A DNA stretch of 33,926 nt from Modestobacter marinus (lineage in GTDB: Bacteria > Actinomycetota > Actinomycetes > Mycobacteriales > Geodermatophilaceae), in contig NZ_JABGCH010000040.1 of NCBI RefSeq assembly GCF_019799945.1, positions 1-33,926 of the forward strand, written 5' to 3'. The notes beneath the pieces are model-generated. The model saw nothing but the letters and a program-made list of their open reading frames with translations, was not told where the DNA came from and did no database searches. The position numbers and the translations under genes are program-made. This document shows positions 1 to 6,813 of the stretch, in pieces (position 1 is the first letter of the stretch; every line of letters starts with the position of its first letter).

Positions 1-135
1 TCGCAGGCTCGCGGCGGGACCCTGCAAGGGGGCCACCTGCCCCCGCCACTCGCAGGCTCGCGGCGGGACCCTGCAAGGGGGCCACCTGCCCCCGCCACTC
101 GCAGGCTCGCGGCGGGACCCGGCAAGGGAGCCACC
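1..135. repeat. 49-bp tandem repeat, about 2.7 copies
   Basis: Two exact 49-bp units (1-49 and 50-98) are followed by a third (from 99) that follows the unit for about 36 bp and then diverges into a stem-loop. Each intact unit contains a small hairpin, GGGGGC / GCCCCC around CACCT (28-33 with 39-44 in the first copy). The array begins at the window edge, so the true copy number is unknown. It is non-coding as far as I can see and may belong to the 3' side of a gene lying outside the window. CRISPR is unlikely: there are no unique spacers. Confidence 0.85.
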
Positions 136-181
136 ACGGCCGCCGCTCCGCCCCCTTCCCCGGGCGGGGTGGCGGCCGTGG
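134..181. terminator. Long GC-rich stem-loop, probable terminator
   Basis: Positions 134-153 pair with 162-181 over 20 bp with three central mismatches; the outer 11 bp (CCACGGCCGCC / GGCGGCCGTGG) are perfect. There is no T tract, as is usual for actinobacterial hairpin terminators. It would end transcription from a gene left of the window. Nothing coding is supported from 182 to 400 apart from the ribosome binding site of the next gene. Confidence 0.55.
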
Positions 182-400
182 CCGTTCCGGGCGACCCGAC
201 GGCGCGCAGCGGCCACCGCACCCCAGGGAGCACGCTTCACTCTCGAGTGGTCGACCCCTCCACGGAGCGTGATCAAGTCCCCACTCAACGGCAGCAACGC
301 GCAGCCGTCCTCCGTTCGCCGTAGCGCGAGCGGGTGACGGCCGCGTGGCGTTCCGTGGCGGGTCCCTCCACGATGGTCCGACCACCCACTTGGAGGCGAC

Positions 401-1312
401 ATGCCGTATTCCCTGGTCAGCGCAGCGACGCTCGGCTTCGACCTGGTCCGCCTGCCCGAGGGCCAGCGGGTGGCCGACGCGCTCCTGGCCGGCCTCGGTG
501 CCGACGCGGCGACCCTGCACCGGCTCGCCGCGGCCCACCCGGGCGCCGGCCGCAGCCAGGAGGAGCGCGCCGCCCGAGCCCTCCGCACCCGGAAGGCCCA
601 CGAGCTGGCCGCAGCCGGCGTGCCCCAGCTCCGGGACGCGGTCGCGGGCGCGACGGACCGTGAGGCCCGGCTGGTCGCGCTCCTGGAGCGCAGCACGATC
701 GGCAACACCCCGGCGCTCGAGCGCCTGGTCCGCGACGACGTCCTCGGGCCCGACCACGCCGCCGTCGCCGACCTCGACCCCGCGGTGTCCGCGCTGGCCG
801 CCGACGTCCTCGCCGACGCCGCCACCGGCTGGTGGGCCGCCGACGCGCTGGAGTCCCCGGTCCGCCAGGAGCTGACCGGCGCCTACGACACGGCGGCCGC
901 GCTGGAGCGGTTCCCGCAGCCCGACCTCGGGCCGGCCGCCGCGGACGTCGCCCGCCTCCTCGTGCACCTCTTCACCCTCGACGACGCCGGGCGCCGGCGG
1001 TGGCGCCTGGCGGTCGACGCCGGGCGCGCCCAGCGCCGCCCGTGGGCCGCGGCCATGCACGGGGCCGCCTGGGCCGCGCACGTCTCCGGACGCACCCGCA
1101 CCGTGGCCGCCGCGCAGCTGATGGCGGTGACCGCCTTCGGCGCGGCCGGCTTCACCGCCCGGGACGGCGCGGACGGCGTCTGGAACGCGCTCGCCGGCTG
1201 CGTGGCGGGGGTGGCGATGGCCGACCTGCTCGACGAGGAGTCGATGACCGTGCTCGGCTCGCCGTGGGCGATGGTCACCGGTCGCGCCCTGCCGACGGCG
1301 GGACAGCGCTGA
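401..1312 (+). CDS. Hypothetical protein, 303 aa
   Basis: I do not recognise this protein. The ATG at 401 has a well-placed GGAGG (392-396) and the frame shows strong G/C third-position bias, so I believe the gene is real. It is Ala/Leu-rich and probably mainly helical, with an acidic N-terminal two thirds. The last 80 residues contain a more hydrophobic part rich in Ala, Gly and Val (about residues 240-280) that could be a buried or membrane-associated helix pair. No signal peptide and no cysteine motif is visible. It stands 144 bp upstream of the chemotaxis operon on the same strand, but a likely separate promoter lies between them, so a role in chemotaxis is not implied. Confidence 0.75.
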   Translation: MPYSLVSAATLGFDLVRLPEGQRVADALLAGLGADAATLHRLAAAHPGAGRSQEERAARALRTRKAHELAAAGVPQLRDAVAGATDREARLVALLERSTIGNTPALERLVRDDVLGPDHAAVADLDPAVSALAADVLADAATGWWAADALESPVRQELTGAYDTAAALERFPQPDLGPAAADVARLLVHLFTLDDAGRRRWRLAVDAGRAQRRPWAAAMHGAAWAAHVSGRTRTVAAAQLMAVTAFGAAGFTARDGADGVWNALAGCVAGVAMADLLDEESMTVLGSPWAMVTGRALPTAGQR

Positions 1313-1377
1313 CGGCCCTGTAGCGCCTCTCTCCACCACTCCCGCGCTTTTCTGGCAATTCCCGCTCCATTCCGCAC

Positions 1378-1405
1378 TCAAGCACCCCGCCGGCGCTGCC
1401 GATGA
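1378..1405 (+). promoter_or_regulatory. Sigma-28 (FliA)-like promoter for the chemotaxis operon
   Basis: TCAA (1378-1381), 16 nt, then GCCGATGA (1398-1405). The flagellar sigma-28 consensus is TAAA-N15-GCCGATAA, so the -10 matches 7 of 8 and the -35 core 3 of 4, with a spacer one base longer. The site lies 52 nt upstream of the cheB start. Match and context fit a motility-class promoter, but this is a by-eye call. Confidence 0.4.
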
Positions 1406-1456
1406 CAGTTGTGTGCGGCCCTTCGGCCGGTACTTCGGCGGCGGGCGGGGGAGCAC

Positions 1457-2572
1457 GTGCAACCAATCAAGGTCATGGTGGTCGACGATTCGGTCGTCGT
1501 CCGCAAGATCGTGACCGACGTCCTCTCCGGGGACCCGATGATCGAGGTCGTCGGGACCGCCCCGAACGGGCGTCTCGCGGTGACCAAACTCGAGCAGCTC
1601 AAGCCCGACCTGGTCACCATGGACATCGAGATGCCGGACATGAACGGCATCGAGGCGGTGCGCGCCATCCGTGCGACGCGCAGTCGCGTGCCGATCATCA
1701 TGTTCAGCACGCTGACCGAGCGAGGCGCGTCGGCCACCCTCGACGCGCTGTCCGCCGGCGCCAACGACTACGTCACGAAGCCGGCCAACGTCGGCAGCGT
1801 GGGCCAGTCGATGGAGAGCGTGCGCCAGCAGCTCATCCCCAAGATCAAGGCGCTGACCGGCCGGCCGATGACCAGCGGACCCGCCGCGGCCGCCCCGGTC
1901 GCCGTCCGCCCCCCGGCACCGCGCACCCGGGCGCCCAAGGAGCCCGCCGTCCTCGTGATCGGCTCCTCGACCGGTGGCCCCGACGCGCTGACCAAGGTGC
2001 TGCCGCTGCTGCCGGCCGGCCTGCCGGTGCCGGTGCTCCTCGTCCAGCACATGCCCCCCGTCTTCACCCGCCAGTTCGCCCAGCGGCTGGACCGGCTGTG
2101 CGCCCTGGAGGTCGTCGAGGCGGTCGACGGGACGCCGCTGGCACCGGGCACCGTGCACGTCGCCCCCGGCGACCACCACCTGGTGGTCAGCTCCAGCGGC
2201 GGTGTCCGGCGGACGGCGCTGAACCAGGCCGCCCCGGAGAACTTCTGCCGACCCGCGGTGGACGTGCTGTTCCGCTCGGCGGTCGCTGCCTACGACGGCG
2301 CCGTCCTCGGCGTCGTCCTCACCGGGATGGGGTCCGACGGCAGGATCGGCGCCGGCCAGATCCGGGAGGCCGGCGGCACCGTCGTCGCCCAGGACCAGGC
2401 CAGCTCCGTCGTCTGGGGCATGCCTGGCGCGGTCACCCAGGCCGGTTTCGCCGACGAGGTCCTCCCGCTCGACCGGGTCGCCGACGCGATCACCCGACTC
2501 CTGCCCAACCCCCGCCCTCCGGCGGGCTTCCCCCGAGCCACCACCGGCGCCGGGATCGGAGGTGTGCGATGA
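1457..2572 (+). CDS. cheB: Protein-glutamate methylesterase CheB
   Basis: CheB removes methyl groups from (and deamidates) chemoreceptor glutamines/glutamates in the cytoplasm and is activated by phosphorylation from CheA. Residues 1-120 form a receiver domain with the acidic pair D10-D11, phospho-acceptor D56 and K108. A proline/alanine linker (about 137-160) leads to the methylesterase domain with the catalytic triad S171 (GSSTGGP), H198 (VQHMP) and D294 (TGMGSDG). At 371 aa the length is normal. I chose the GTG at 1457 because it gives the family-typical N-terminus (MQPIKVMVVDD) and follows GGGGGAG. A TTG at 1409 is in frame but would add an atypical basic extension. First gene of a six-gene chemotaxis operon, overlapping cheR by 4 bp. 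Confidence 0.95.
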   Translation: MQPIKVMVVDDSVVVRKIVTDVLSGDPMIEVVGTAPNGRLAVTKLEQLKPDLVTMDIEMPDMNGIEAVRAIRATRSRVPIIMFSTLTERGASATLDALSAGANDYVTKPANVGSVGQSMESVRQQLIPKIKALTGRPMTSGPAAAAPVAVRPPAPRTRAPKEPAVLVIGSSTGGPDALTKVLPLLPAGLPVPVLLVQHMPPVFTRQFAQRLDRLCALEVVEAVDGTPLAPGTVHVAPGDHHLVVSSSGGVRRTALNQAAPENFCRPAVDVLFRSAVAAYDGAVLGVVLTGMGSDGRIGAGQIREAGGTVVAQDQASSVVWGMPGAVTQAGFADEVLPLDRVADAITRLLPNPRPPAGFPRATTGAGIGGVR

Positions 2573-3393
2573 CCCTCACCGCGATGGGATTCGACTGGGT
2601 GCGCCAGCTGGTGCACCGCGAGAGCGCCATCGTGCTGCAGCCCGGCAAGGAGTACCTCGTCGAGGCGCGGCTGCTGCCGATGGCCCAGCAGCTGGGCTGC
2701 GCCGGCGTCGGCGAGCTGGTCGACTCGGTGCGGCTGCACCCCGACCCGGCCAAGACCCGGCGGATCGTCGAGGCGCTGACCACGAACGAGACGTCCTGGT
2801 TCCGGGACGGCGACCCGTTCACCGCGCTCACCGGCACGGTGCTGCCGAAGCTGCTGGCGGCCCGCGGGCCGAGCGACCGGATCAAGATCTGGTCGGCTGC
2901 CTGCTCCAGCGGGCAGGAGGCCTACACGATCGCGATGCTGCTGTCAGACGCGCTGCCCCACGCGGCCACGCGGGTGCAGATCACGGCCACCGACATCTCC
3001 CGGCAGATGGTCGAGCGCACCCGGGCCGGCCGCTTCAGCCAGCTCGAGGTCAACCGTGGCCTGCCGGCCGCCATGCTGGTGCGGCACTTCACCCGCAACG
3101 GCAACGAGTGGGAGATCGCGCCGGCGCTGCGCCAGATGGTCACCGCCAGCGAGTGCAACCTGGCGGCACCGCTGCCGCCGCTGGGCCTGTTCGACGTGGT
3201 CTACCTGCGCAACGTGCTCATCTACTTCGACCTGCCCACCAAGCAGGCGATCCTGACCCGCGTCCGCCAGCTCATGCGCCCCGACGGGTGGCTGTTCCTG
3301 GGCGCTGCCGAGACGACCCTCGGCGTCGATGACAACTGGGAGCGGGTCGTCGTCGGCCGCGGCTCCGCCTACCGCCCCCGGAAGGGATCCTGA
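2569..3393 (+). CDS. cheR: Chemotaxis protein methyltransferase CheR
   Basis: CheR transfers methyl groups from S-adenosylmethionine to receptor glutamates, opposing CheB. The 274-aa protein has the N-terminal helical CheR domain, the signature TNETSWFRD (72-80), the SAM-binding segment SAACSSGQEAY (109-119), and the C-terminal half with RNVLIYFD typical of the family. Its ATG overlaps the cheB stop (ATGA), with GGAGG at 2558-2562, so the two are translationally coupled. No TPR or pentapeptide-tether feature is seen. CheA, CheW and receptors are not in the window. Confidence 0.95.
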   Translation: MTLTAMGFDWVRQLVHRESAIVLQPGKEYLVEARLLPMAQQLGCAGVGELVDSVRLHPDPAKTRRIVEALTTNETSWFRDGDPFTALTGTVLPKLLAARGPSDRIKIWSAACSSGQEAYTIAMLLSDALPHAATRVQITATDISRQMVERTRAGRFSQLEVNRGLPAAMLVRHFTRNGNEWEIAPALRQMVTASECNLAAPLPPLGLFDVVYLRNVLIYFDLPTKQAILTRVRQLMRPDGWLFLGAAETTLGVDDNWERVVVGRGSAYRPRKGS

Positions 3394-3395
3394 TC

Positions 3396-3791
3396 ATGCG
3401 AGCACTCGTCATCGACGACTCCCGCGCCATGCGGCGCATCGTCGGGACCATCCTCACCGACTTCGGGTACGAGGTCCGCCAGGCCGGCCACGGCCGCGAG
3501 GCCCTCGACGTGCTCGAGAGCGGCAGCGCCGAGGGCTGGGTGCCCGACCTGTGCTGCATCGACTGGAACATGCCGGTGATGGACGGGCTGCAGTTCGTCT
3601 TCGCCGTCCGTGCCAACCCGGCCTACCGCCAGGTGACGCTGATGATGGTCACCACCGAGAGCGAGACCGGGCAGATCGTGAAGGCCCTGGCCGCCGGGGC
3701 GCACGAGTACCTCATCAAGCCGTTCACGCCCGACGCGCTGCGCGACAAGCTCGCGCTGCTGGGCCTGCTCCCGGAAGGCGCCCCCGCATGA
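3396..3791 (+). CDS. cheY: CheY-like single-domain response regulator (first copy)
   Basis: A 131-aa stand-alone receiver domain. The acidic pair is D7-D8, the phospho-acceptor D56 (in IDWNMPVMDG), the switch threonine T86/T87 and the conserved lysine K108 (LIKPF). No output domain is attached, so it presumably acts by protein contact, for example with the flagellar switch or as a phosphate sink. It begins 2 bp after cheR, with GAAGGGA in front. IDWNMPVMDG is typical of the CheY subgroup. The operon has a second such protein at 4288; which one drives the motor cannot be told from sequence. Confidence 0.9.
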   Translation: MRALVIDDSRAMRRIVGTILTDFGYEVRQAGHGREALDVLESGSAEGWVPDLCCIDWNMPVMDGLQFVFAVRANPAYRQVTLMMVTTESETGQIVKALAAGAHEYLIKPFTPDALRDKLALLGLLPEGAPA

Positions 3792-4291
3792 CCACCGCTG
3801 AGTCGACTCAGCCGATCACCGCGCTGCTGGACGCGGAGACCGTGCTCGGGATCGCCGACCAGGTCTGGCCGTCGCTCGTCGGCGACGGCGAGGTCTTCGT
3901 CCCGGTACCGGCGCCGCCGCCGGCCGAGACCGTGTCGGCCTGGGTGGACATCACCGGGCCGTGGACCGGCTCGGTGGTCCTCACCTGCGCCCCGGCCACG
4001 GCCGAGGCGCTCACCGCGAGCGTCCTGATGACCCGCCCGCCGGTGGTCGTGGACGACGAGGACGTCGAGGACGCGCTGGGTGAACTGGCCAACGTCCTGG
4101 GCGGCAACATCAAGAGCGTGCTGCCGGGCGAGTCCCGGCTCGGGCTCCCCAAGATCGGGTCCGCGCCCTCCCAGGGGCGGCTGGACGACGTCTGCCGCGT
4201 CGCAGGTCAGTGGCGCGGACAGTTCCTGACCATCACCGTGCAGGGCGCTGCCGACGCGCCCCACGCCGAGCGGAACGAGGTGCCGCTGTGA
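3788..4291 (+). CDS. cheX: CheX-like chemotaxis phosphatase
   Basis: This 167-aa protein resembles the CheC/CheX/FliY family, which dephosphorylates CheY-P. The catalytic signature D-x3-E-x2-N is present: D95, E99 and N102 within DALGELANVLGGN. Only one such motif exists, as in CheX-type proteins. The C-terminal half carries the expected LGLPKIG strand. The start overlaps the preceding cheY stop (ATGA), which fits a phosphatase made with its substrate. It sits between two cheY genes. Assignment rests on motif and context; the N-terminal 50 residues are not diagnostic. Confidence 0.75.
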   Translation: MTTAESTQPITALLDAETVLGIADQVWPSLVGDGEVFVPVPAPPPAETVSAWVDITGPWTGSVVLTCAPATAEALTASVLMTRPPVVVDDEDVEDALGELANVLGGNIKSVLPGESRLGLPKIGSAPSQGRLDDVCRVAGQWRGQFLTITVQGAADAPHAERNEVPL

Positions 4292-4650
4292 AGATCCTGG
4301 TGACCGATGACAGCCGCGTGATGCGGCAGATCGTCATCCGGACCCTGCGCCAGGCCGGGTTCGACGACCACGACATCATCCAGGCCGAGAACGGCCGCGA
4401 GGCCTTCGAGATGGTCGGCGCGGAGACGCCCGACCTGATCCTCTCGGACTGGAACATGCCCGAGATGACCGGCATCGAGTGCCTGCAGGCGCTGCGCGCC
4501 GCCGGCTCGCAGGTGCCCTTCGGGTTCGTCACCTCCGAGGGCTCCCCGGAGATGCGGGAGAAGGCGGCCAACGCGGGCGCCCTGTTCCTCATCGCCAAGC
4601 CGTTCACCGAGGACACCTTCAAGGACGCGCTGGACGGGGTGCTGGCGTGA
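4288..4650 (+). CDS. cheY: CheY-like single-domain response regulator (second copy)
   Basis: A 120-aa receiver domain with D7-D8, phospho-acceptor D54 (in SDWNMPEMTGIE), T82/S83 and K104 (IAKPFT). The GTG start at 4288 overlaps the preceding stop (GTGA) with an upstream CGAGG. The sequence around the phosphorylation site (SDWNMP) is the hallmark of CheY proper. It differs clearly from the receiver at 3396, so this is not a recent duplication. It is followed directly by a second CheX-like gene, giving two receiver/phosphatase pairs in tandem. Confidence 0.9.
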   Translation: MKILVTDDSRVMRQIVIRTLRQAGFDDHDIIQAENGREAFEMVGAETPDLILSDWNMPEMTGIECLQALRAAGSQVPFGFVTSEGSPEMREKAANAGALFLIAKPFTEDTFKDALDGVLA

Positions 4651-5132
4651 CGGCCCCGGCTCCGGCGCTGCTGCCGAACCCCAAGGACGTCCGCGACCTC
4701 CTCGAGGGCCTCTTCGGCAAGGACGTCGTCGTCGCCCCCGGCGACCCGGTGTCGCTCAACGACAAGCCGGCCGTCGCCGTCTACGTCGACCCGACCATGG
4801 CGACCACGGCGCTGTGCCTGGTCGACATCCGGTTGGCCGCCTGGTTCGCCGGCGCCCTGGCCCTGCTCCCCAAGGGCGGGCTCGAGGACGCGATCGACGA
4901 GGGTGAGCTCTCGGAGATGCACCTCGAGGTCGTCTACGAGGTGGTGAACGTCGCCGCCTCGATGTTCAACGGCGAGGGGGTCAACCACTCGAAGCTGTAC
5001 AAGCTGTACGCCCCGGGCGAGGCGGTCCCCGGTGACATCGCCGGGCTGAGCGCCGCGTTCAACCGCATCGACCTGCGGGTCGACGTGGCCGGGTACGGCT
5101 CGGGCAACCTGTCGATCGTGCTGGCCAACTGA
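4647..5132 (+). CDS. Chemotaxis-operon protein, divergent CheX-like
   Basis: A 161-aa cytoplasmic protein overlapping cheY by 4 bp (GTGA). I do not recognise a named family with certainty. Residues 94-101 (E94-x3-E98-x2-N101, in EVVYEVVN) resemble the CheC/CheX signature D/S-x3-E-x2-N with Glu at the first position. The hydrophobic stretch before it (about 56-79) and the final strand-rich part (VDVAGYGSGNLSIVL) are compatible with a CheX-like fold. Position directly behind a CheY gene supports a phosphatase or CheY-binding role, but that is inference. It ends the operon; a strong hairpin follows 19 bp downstream. Confidence 0.7.
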   Translation: MTAPAPALLPNPKDVRDLLEGLFGKDVVVAPGDPVSLNDKPAVAVYVDPTMATTALCLVDIRLAAWFAGALALLPKGGLEDAIDEGELSEMHLEVVYEVVNVAASMFNGEGVNHSKLYKLYAPGEAVPGDIAGLSAAFNRIDLRVDVAGYGSGNLSIVLAN

Positions 5133-5150
5133 CCGGTTGAACGACCCCGG

Positions 5151-5190
5151 GACCGGGGGAGCGGGACGGAGACGTCGCGCTCCCCCGGTC
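5151..5190 (+). terminator. Intrinsic-type terminator after the chemotaxis operon
   Basis: A perfect 13-bp stem, GACCGGGGGAGCG (5151-5163) with CGCTCCCCCGGTC (5178-5190), around a 14-nt loop. No T tract follows. Confidence 0.75.
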
Positions 5191-5221
5191 CTGCGCTGTG
5201 CAGAACGGGACTGCGCGCCCC

Positions 5222-5256
5222 GGTGTGCGGGTGGAGGATCACCTCGCAGGCACACC
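5222..5256 (+). promoter_or_regulatory. Stem-loop in the dctA leader
   Basis: GGTGTGC (5222-5228) pairs with GCACACC (5250-5256), and inside it GAGG/CCTC pair around ATCA. The structure ends only a few nucleotides before the dctA ribosome binding site (AGGAG, about 5265-5269). It could be an mRNA leader element or an operator for a dimeric regulator; the sequence does not decide. Confidence 0.35.
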
Positions 5257-5274
5257 AACCGCACAGGAGCTGTC

Positions 5275-6717
5275 ATGGCCACTGGGAGCAGGCCCTCATC
5301 CGAGGCGGCCGGGGGTGCCGCACCGGTCAAGCGCAAGGACCGCACGCACTGGCTCTACATCGCCGTGGTCGCCGCGGTGGCACTGGGCATCGCCGTCGGG
5401 TTCGCCGTGCCGGAGTTCGCGATCAGCCTGAAGTGGCTGGGCACGGCCTTCGTGGCGCTGATCCGGATGCTCATCGCGCCGGTGATCTTCTGCACCATCG
5501 TGCTGGGGATCGGGGCGATCCGGCAGGCGGCCAAGGTCGGCCGGATCGGCGGGCTGGCGCTGGGCTACTTCATCATCATGACGACGGTGGCGCTGGCCAT
5601 CGGCCTGGTGGTGGGCAACATCGTGCACCCCGGGGGCGGGCTGGAGCTGTCCGAGGAGCTGCGCGGGCAGGGCTCGAGCCTCGCCGGGGAGGCCGAGGAG
5701 AGCGGCGGGACGGTCGACTTCCTGCTCGGGTTGATCCCGACCACGCTGTTCTCCGCGCTGACCGAGGGCTCGGTGCTGCAGGCGCTGCTGGTCGCGCTGC
5801 TGGTCGGCTTCGCCATCCAGGCCATGGGCCGGGCGGGTGAGCCGCTGCTGCGCGGCATCGGCCACCTGCAGCGGCTGGTCTTCCGGGTGCTGTCGATGGT
5901 CATGTGGCTGGCGCCGATCGGCGCCTTCGGGGCGATCGCGGCGGTGGTCGGGGAGACCGGCCTGGACGCGCTGAAGAGCCTGGCGGTGATCATGCTGGCC
6001 TTCTACGTGACCTGCGCGATCTTCGTCTTCGTGTTCCTGGGCGGCATCCTGTGGGCGGTCGCCCGGGTCGGGGTGTTCCGGCTGTTCAGGTACCTGGGCC
6101 GGGAGTTCCTGCTCATCGTGTCCACCTCGTCGTCGGAGACGGCGCTGCCGCGGCTGATCGCCAAGATGGAGCACGCCGGGGTCAGCCAGCCGGTCGCCGG
6201 GATCGTGGTGCCGACCGGGTACTCGTTCAACCTCGACGGCACGGCGATCTACCTGACCATGGCCTCGCTGTTCATCGCCGAGGCCCTGGGTGACCCGCTG
6301 ACCGTCGGGGAGCAGCTCAGCCTGCTCGCCTTCATGATCATCGCCTCGAAGGGGGCGGCCGGGGTGACCGGCGCCGGGTTGGCCACCCTGGCCGGCGGGC
6401 TGTCCGCGCACCGCCCCGACCTGCTCGACGGGGTGGGGCTGATCGTGGGCATCGACCGGTTCATGTCCGAGGCCCGCGCGGTCACCAACTTCGCCGGCAA
6501 CGCCATCGCCACCGTGCTGGTCGCCACCTGGACCAAGGAACTGGACCGCGAGCAGTTCGACGCCGTCCTGGCCGGCGACCGCCCGTTCGACGAGGCCACC
6601 ATGCTCGACGACGACGGCCACGGCGGCGGCTCCAGCGACGACACCCTCGCCGACCTGCGTGACGCCGCAGAACGGGAGGCCGCCGAGCAGCAGGCCGCCG
6701 CGCGCGCCGTCCGCTGA
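5275..6717 (+). CDS. dctA: Dicarboxylate:cation symporter (DctA/DAACS family)
   Basis: A 480-aa inner-membrane carrier of the glutamate/dicarboxylate symporter fold, importing C4-dicarboxylates or acidic amino acids with Na+ or H+. Visible family motifs are the serine-rich hairpin STSSSE (283-288), NLDGT (319-323, usually NMDGT), the second hairpin SKGAAGVTG, and the substrate/cation helix beginning at D394 (DRFMSEARAVTNFAGN). About eight hydrophobic helices precede and surround these. An N-terminal tail of about 20 residues and an acidic C-terminal tail of about 60 (DDDGHGG...) make it longer than E. coli DctA. ATG 5275 follows AGGAG. It is a single-gene unit between two hairpins. Next to chemotaxis genes it may feed on an attractant, but that link is only positional. 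Confidence 0.9.
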   Translation: MATGSRPSSEAAGGAAPVKRKDRTHWLYIAVVAAVALGIAVGFAVPEFAISLKWLGTAFVALIRMLIAPVIFCTIVLGIGAIRQAAKVGRIGGLALGYFIIMTTVALAIGLVVGNIVHPGGGLELSEELRGQGSSLAGEAEESGGTVDFLLGLIPTTLFSALTEGSVLQALLVALLVGFAIQAMGRAGEPLLRGIGHLQRLVFRVLSMVMWLAPIGAFGAIAAVVGETGLDALKSLAVIMLAFYVTCAIFVFVFLGGILWAVARVGVFRLFRYLGREFLLIVSTSSSETALPRLIAKMEHAGVSQPVAGIVVPTGYSFNLDGTAIYLTMASLFIAEALGDPLTVGEQLSLLAFMIIASKGAAGVTGAGLATLAGGLSAHRPDLLDGVGLIVGIDRFMSEARAVTNFAGNAIATVLVATWTKELDREQFDAVLAGDRPFDEATMLDDDGHGGGSSDDTLADLRDAAEREAAEQQAAARAVR

Positions 6718-6745
6718 CCGGGCGCACCGCACCCTCACCCCCGCG

Positions 6746-6779
6746 GGGAACCGGGCGCCCCGCAGGGGCCCCGGTTCCC
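6746..6779 (+). terminator. Terminator hairpin after dctA
   Basis: GGGAACCGGG (6746-6755) pairs with CCCGGTTCCC (6770-6779), and GCCCC/GGGGC (6757-6761 / 6765-6769) extends the stem to 15 bp with one bulged base and a 3-nt loop. Confidence 0.75.
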
Positions 6780-6801
6780 GGGTGCGCGCCCGCCGATGGT
6801 G

Positions 6802-6807
6802 CACAGT
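6802..6807 (+). promoter_or_regulatory. Putative -10 of a leaderless transcript
   Basis: CACAGT ends 6 nt before ATG 6814, and no ribosome binding site precedes the gene. It resembles the actinobacterial -10 TAnnnT except for the first base. Confidence 0.3.
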
Positions 6808-6813
6808 GGCCGC

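Noticed and set aside
1-135. Possible CRISPR array
   Set aside because: The units are directly adjacent identical copies without spacers.
1451-1464. GAGCACGTGCAACC at the cheB start, a partial match to the parS-like motif
   Set aside because: On the minus strand it matches GTTGCACGTG but not the last four bases, and it contains the cheB start codon; 10 of 14 bases is not enough to call a fourth site.
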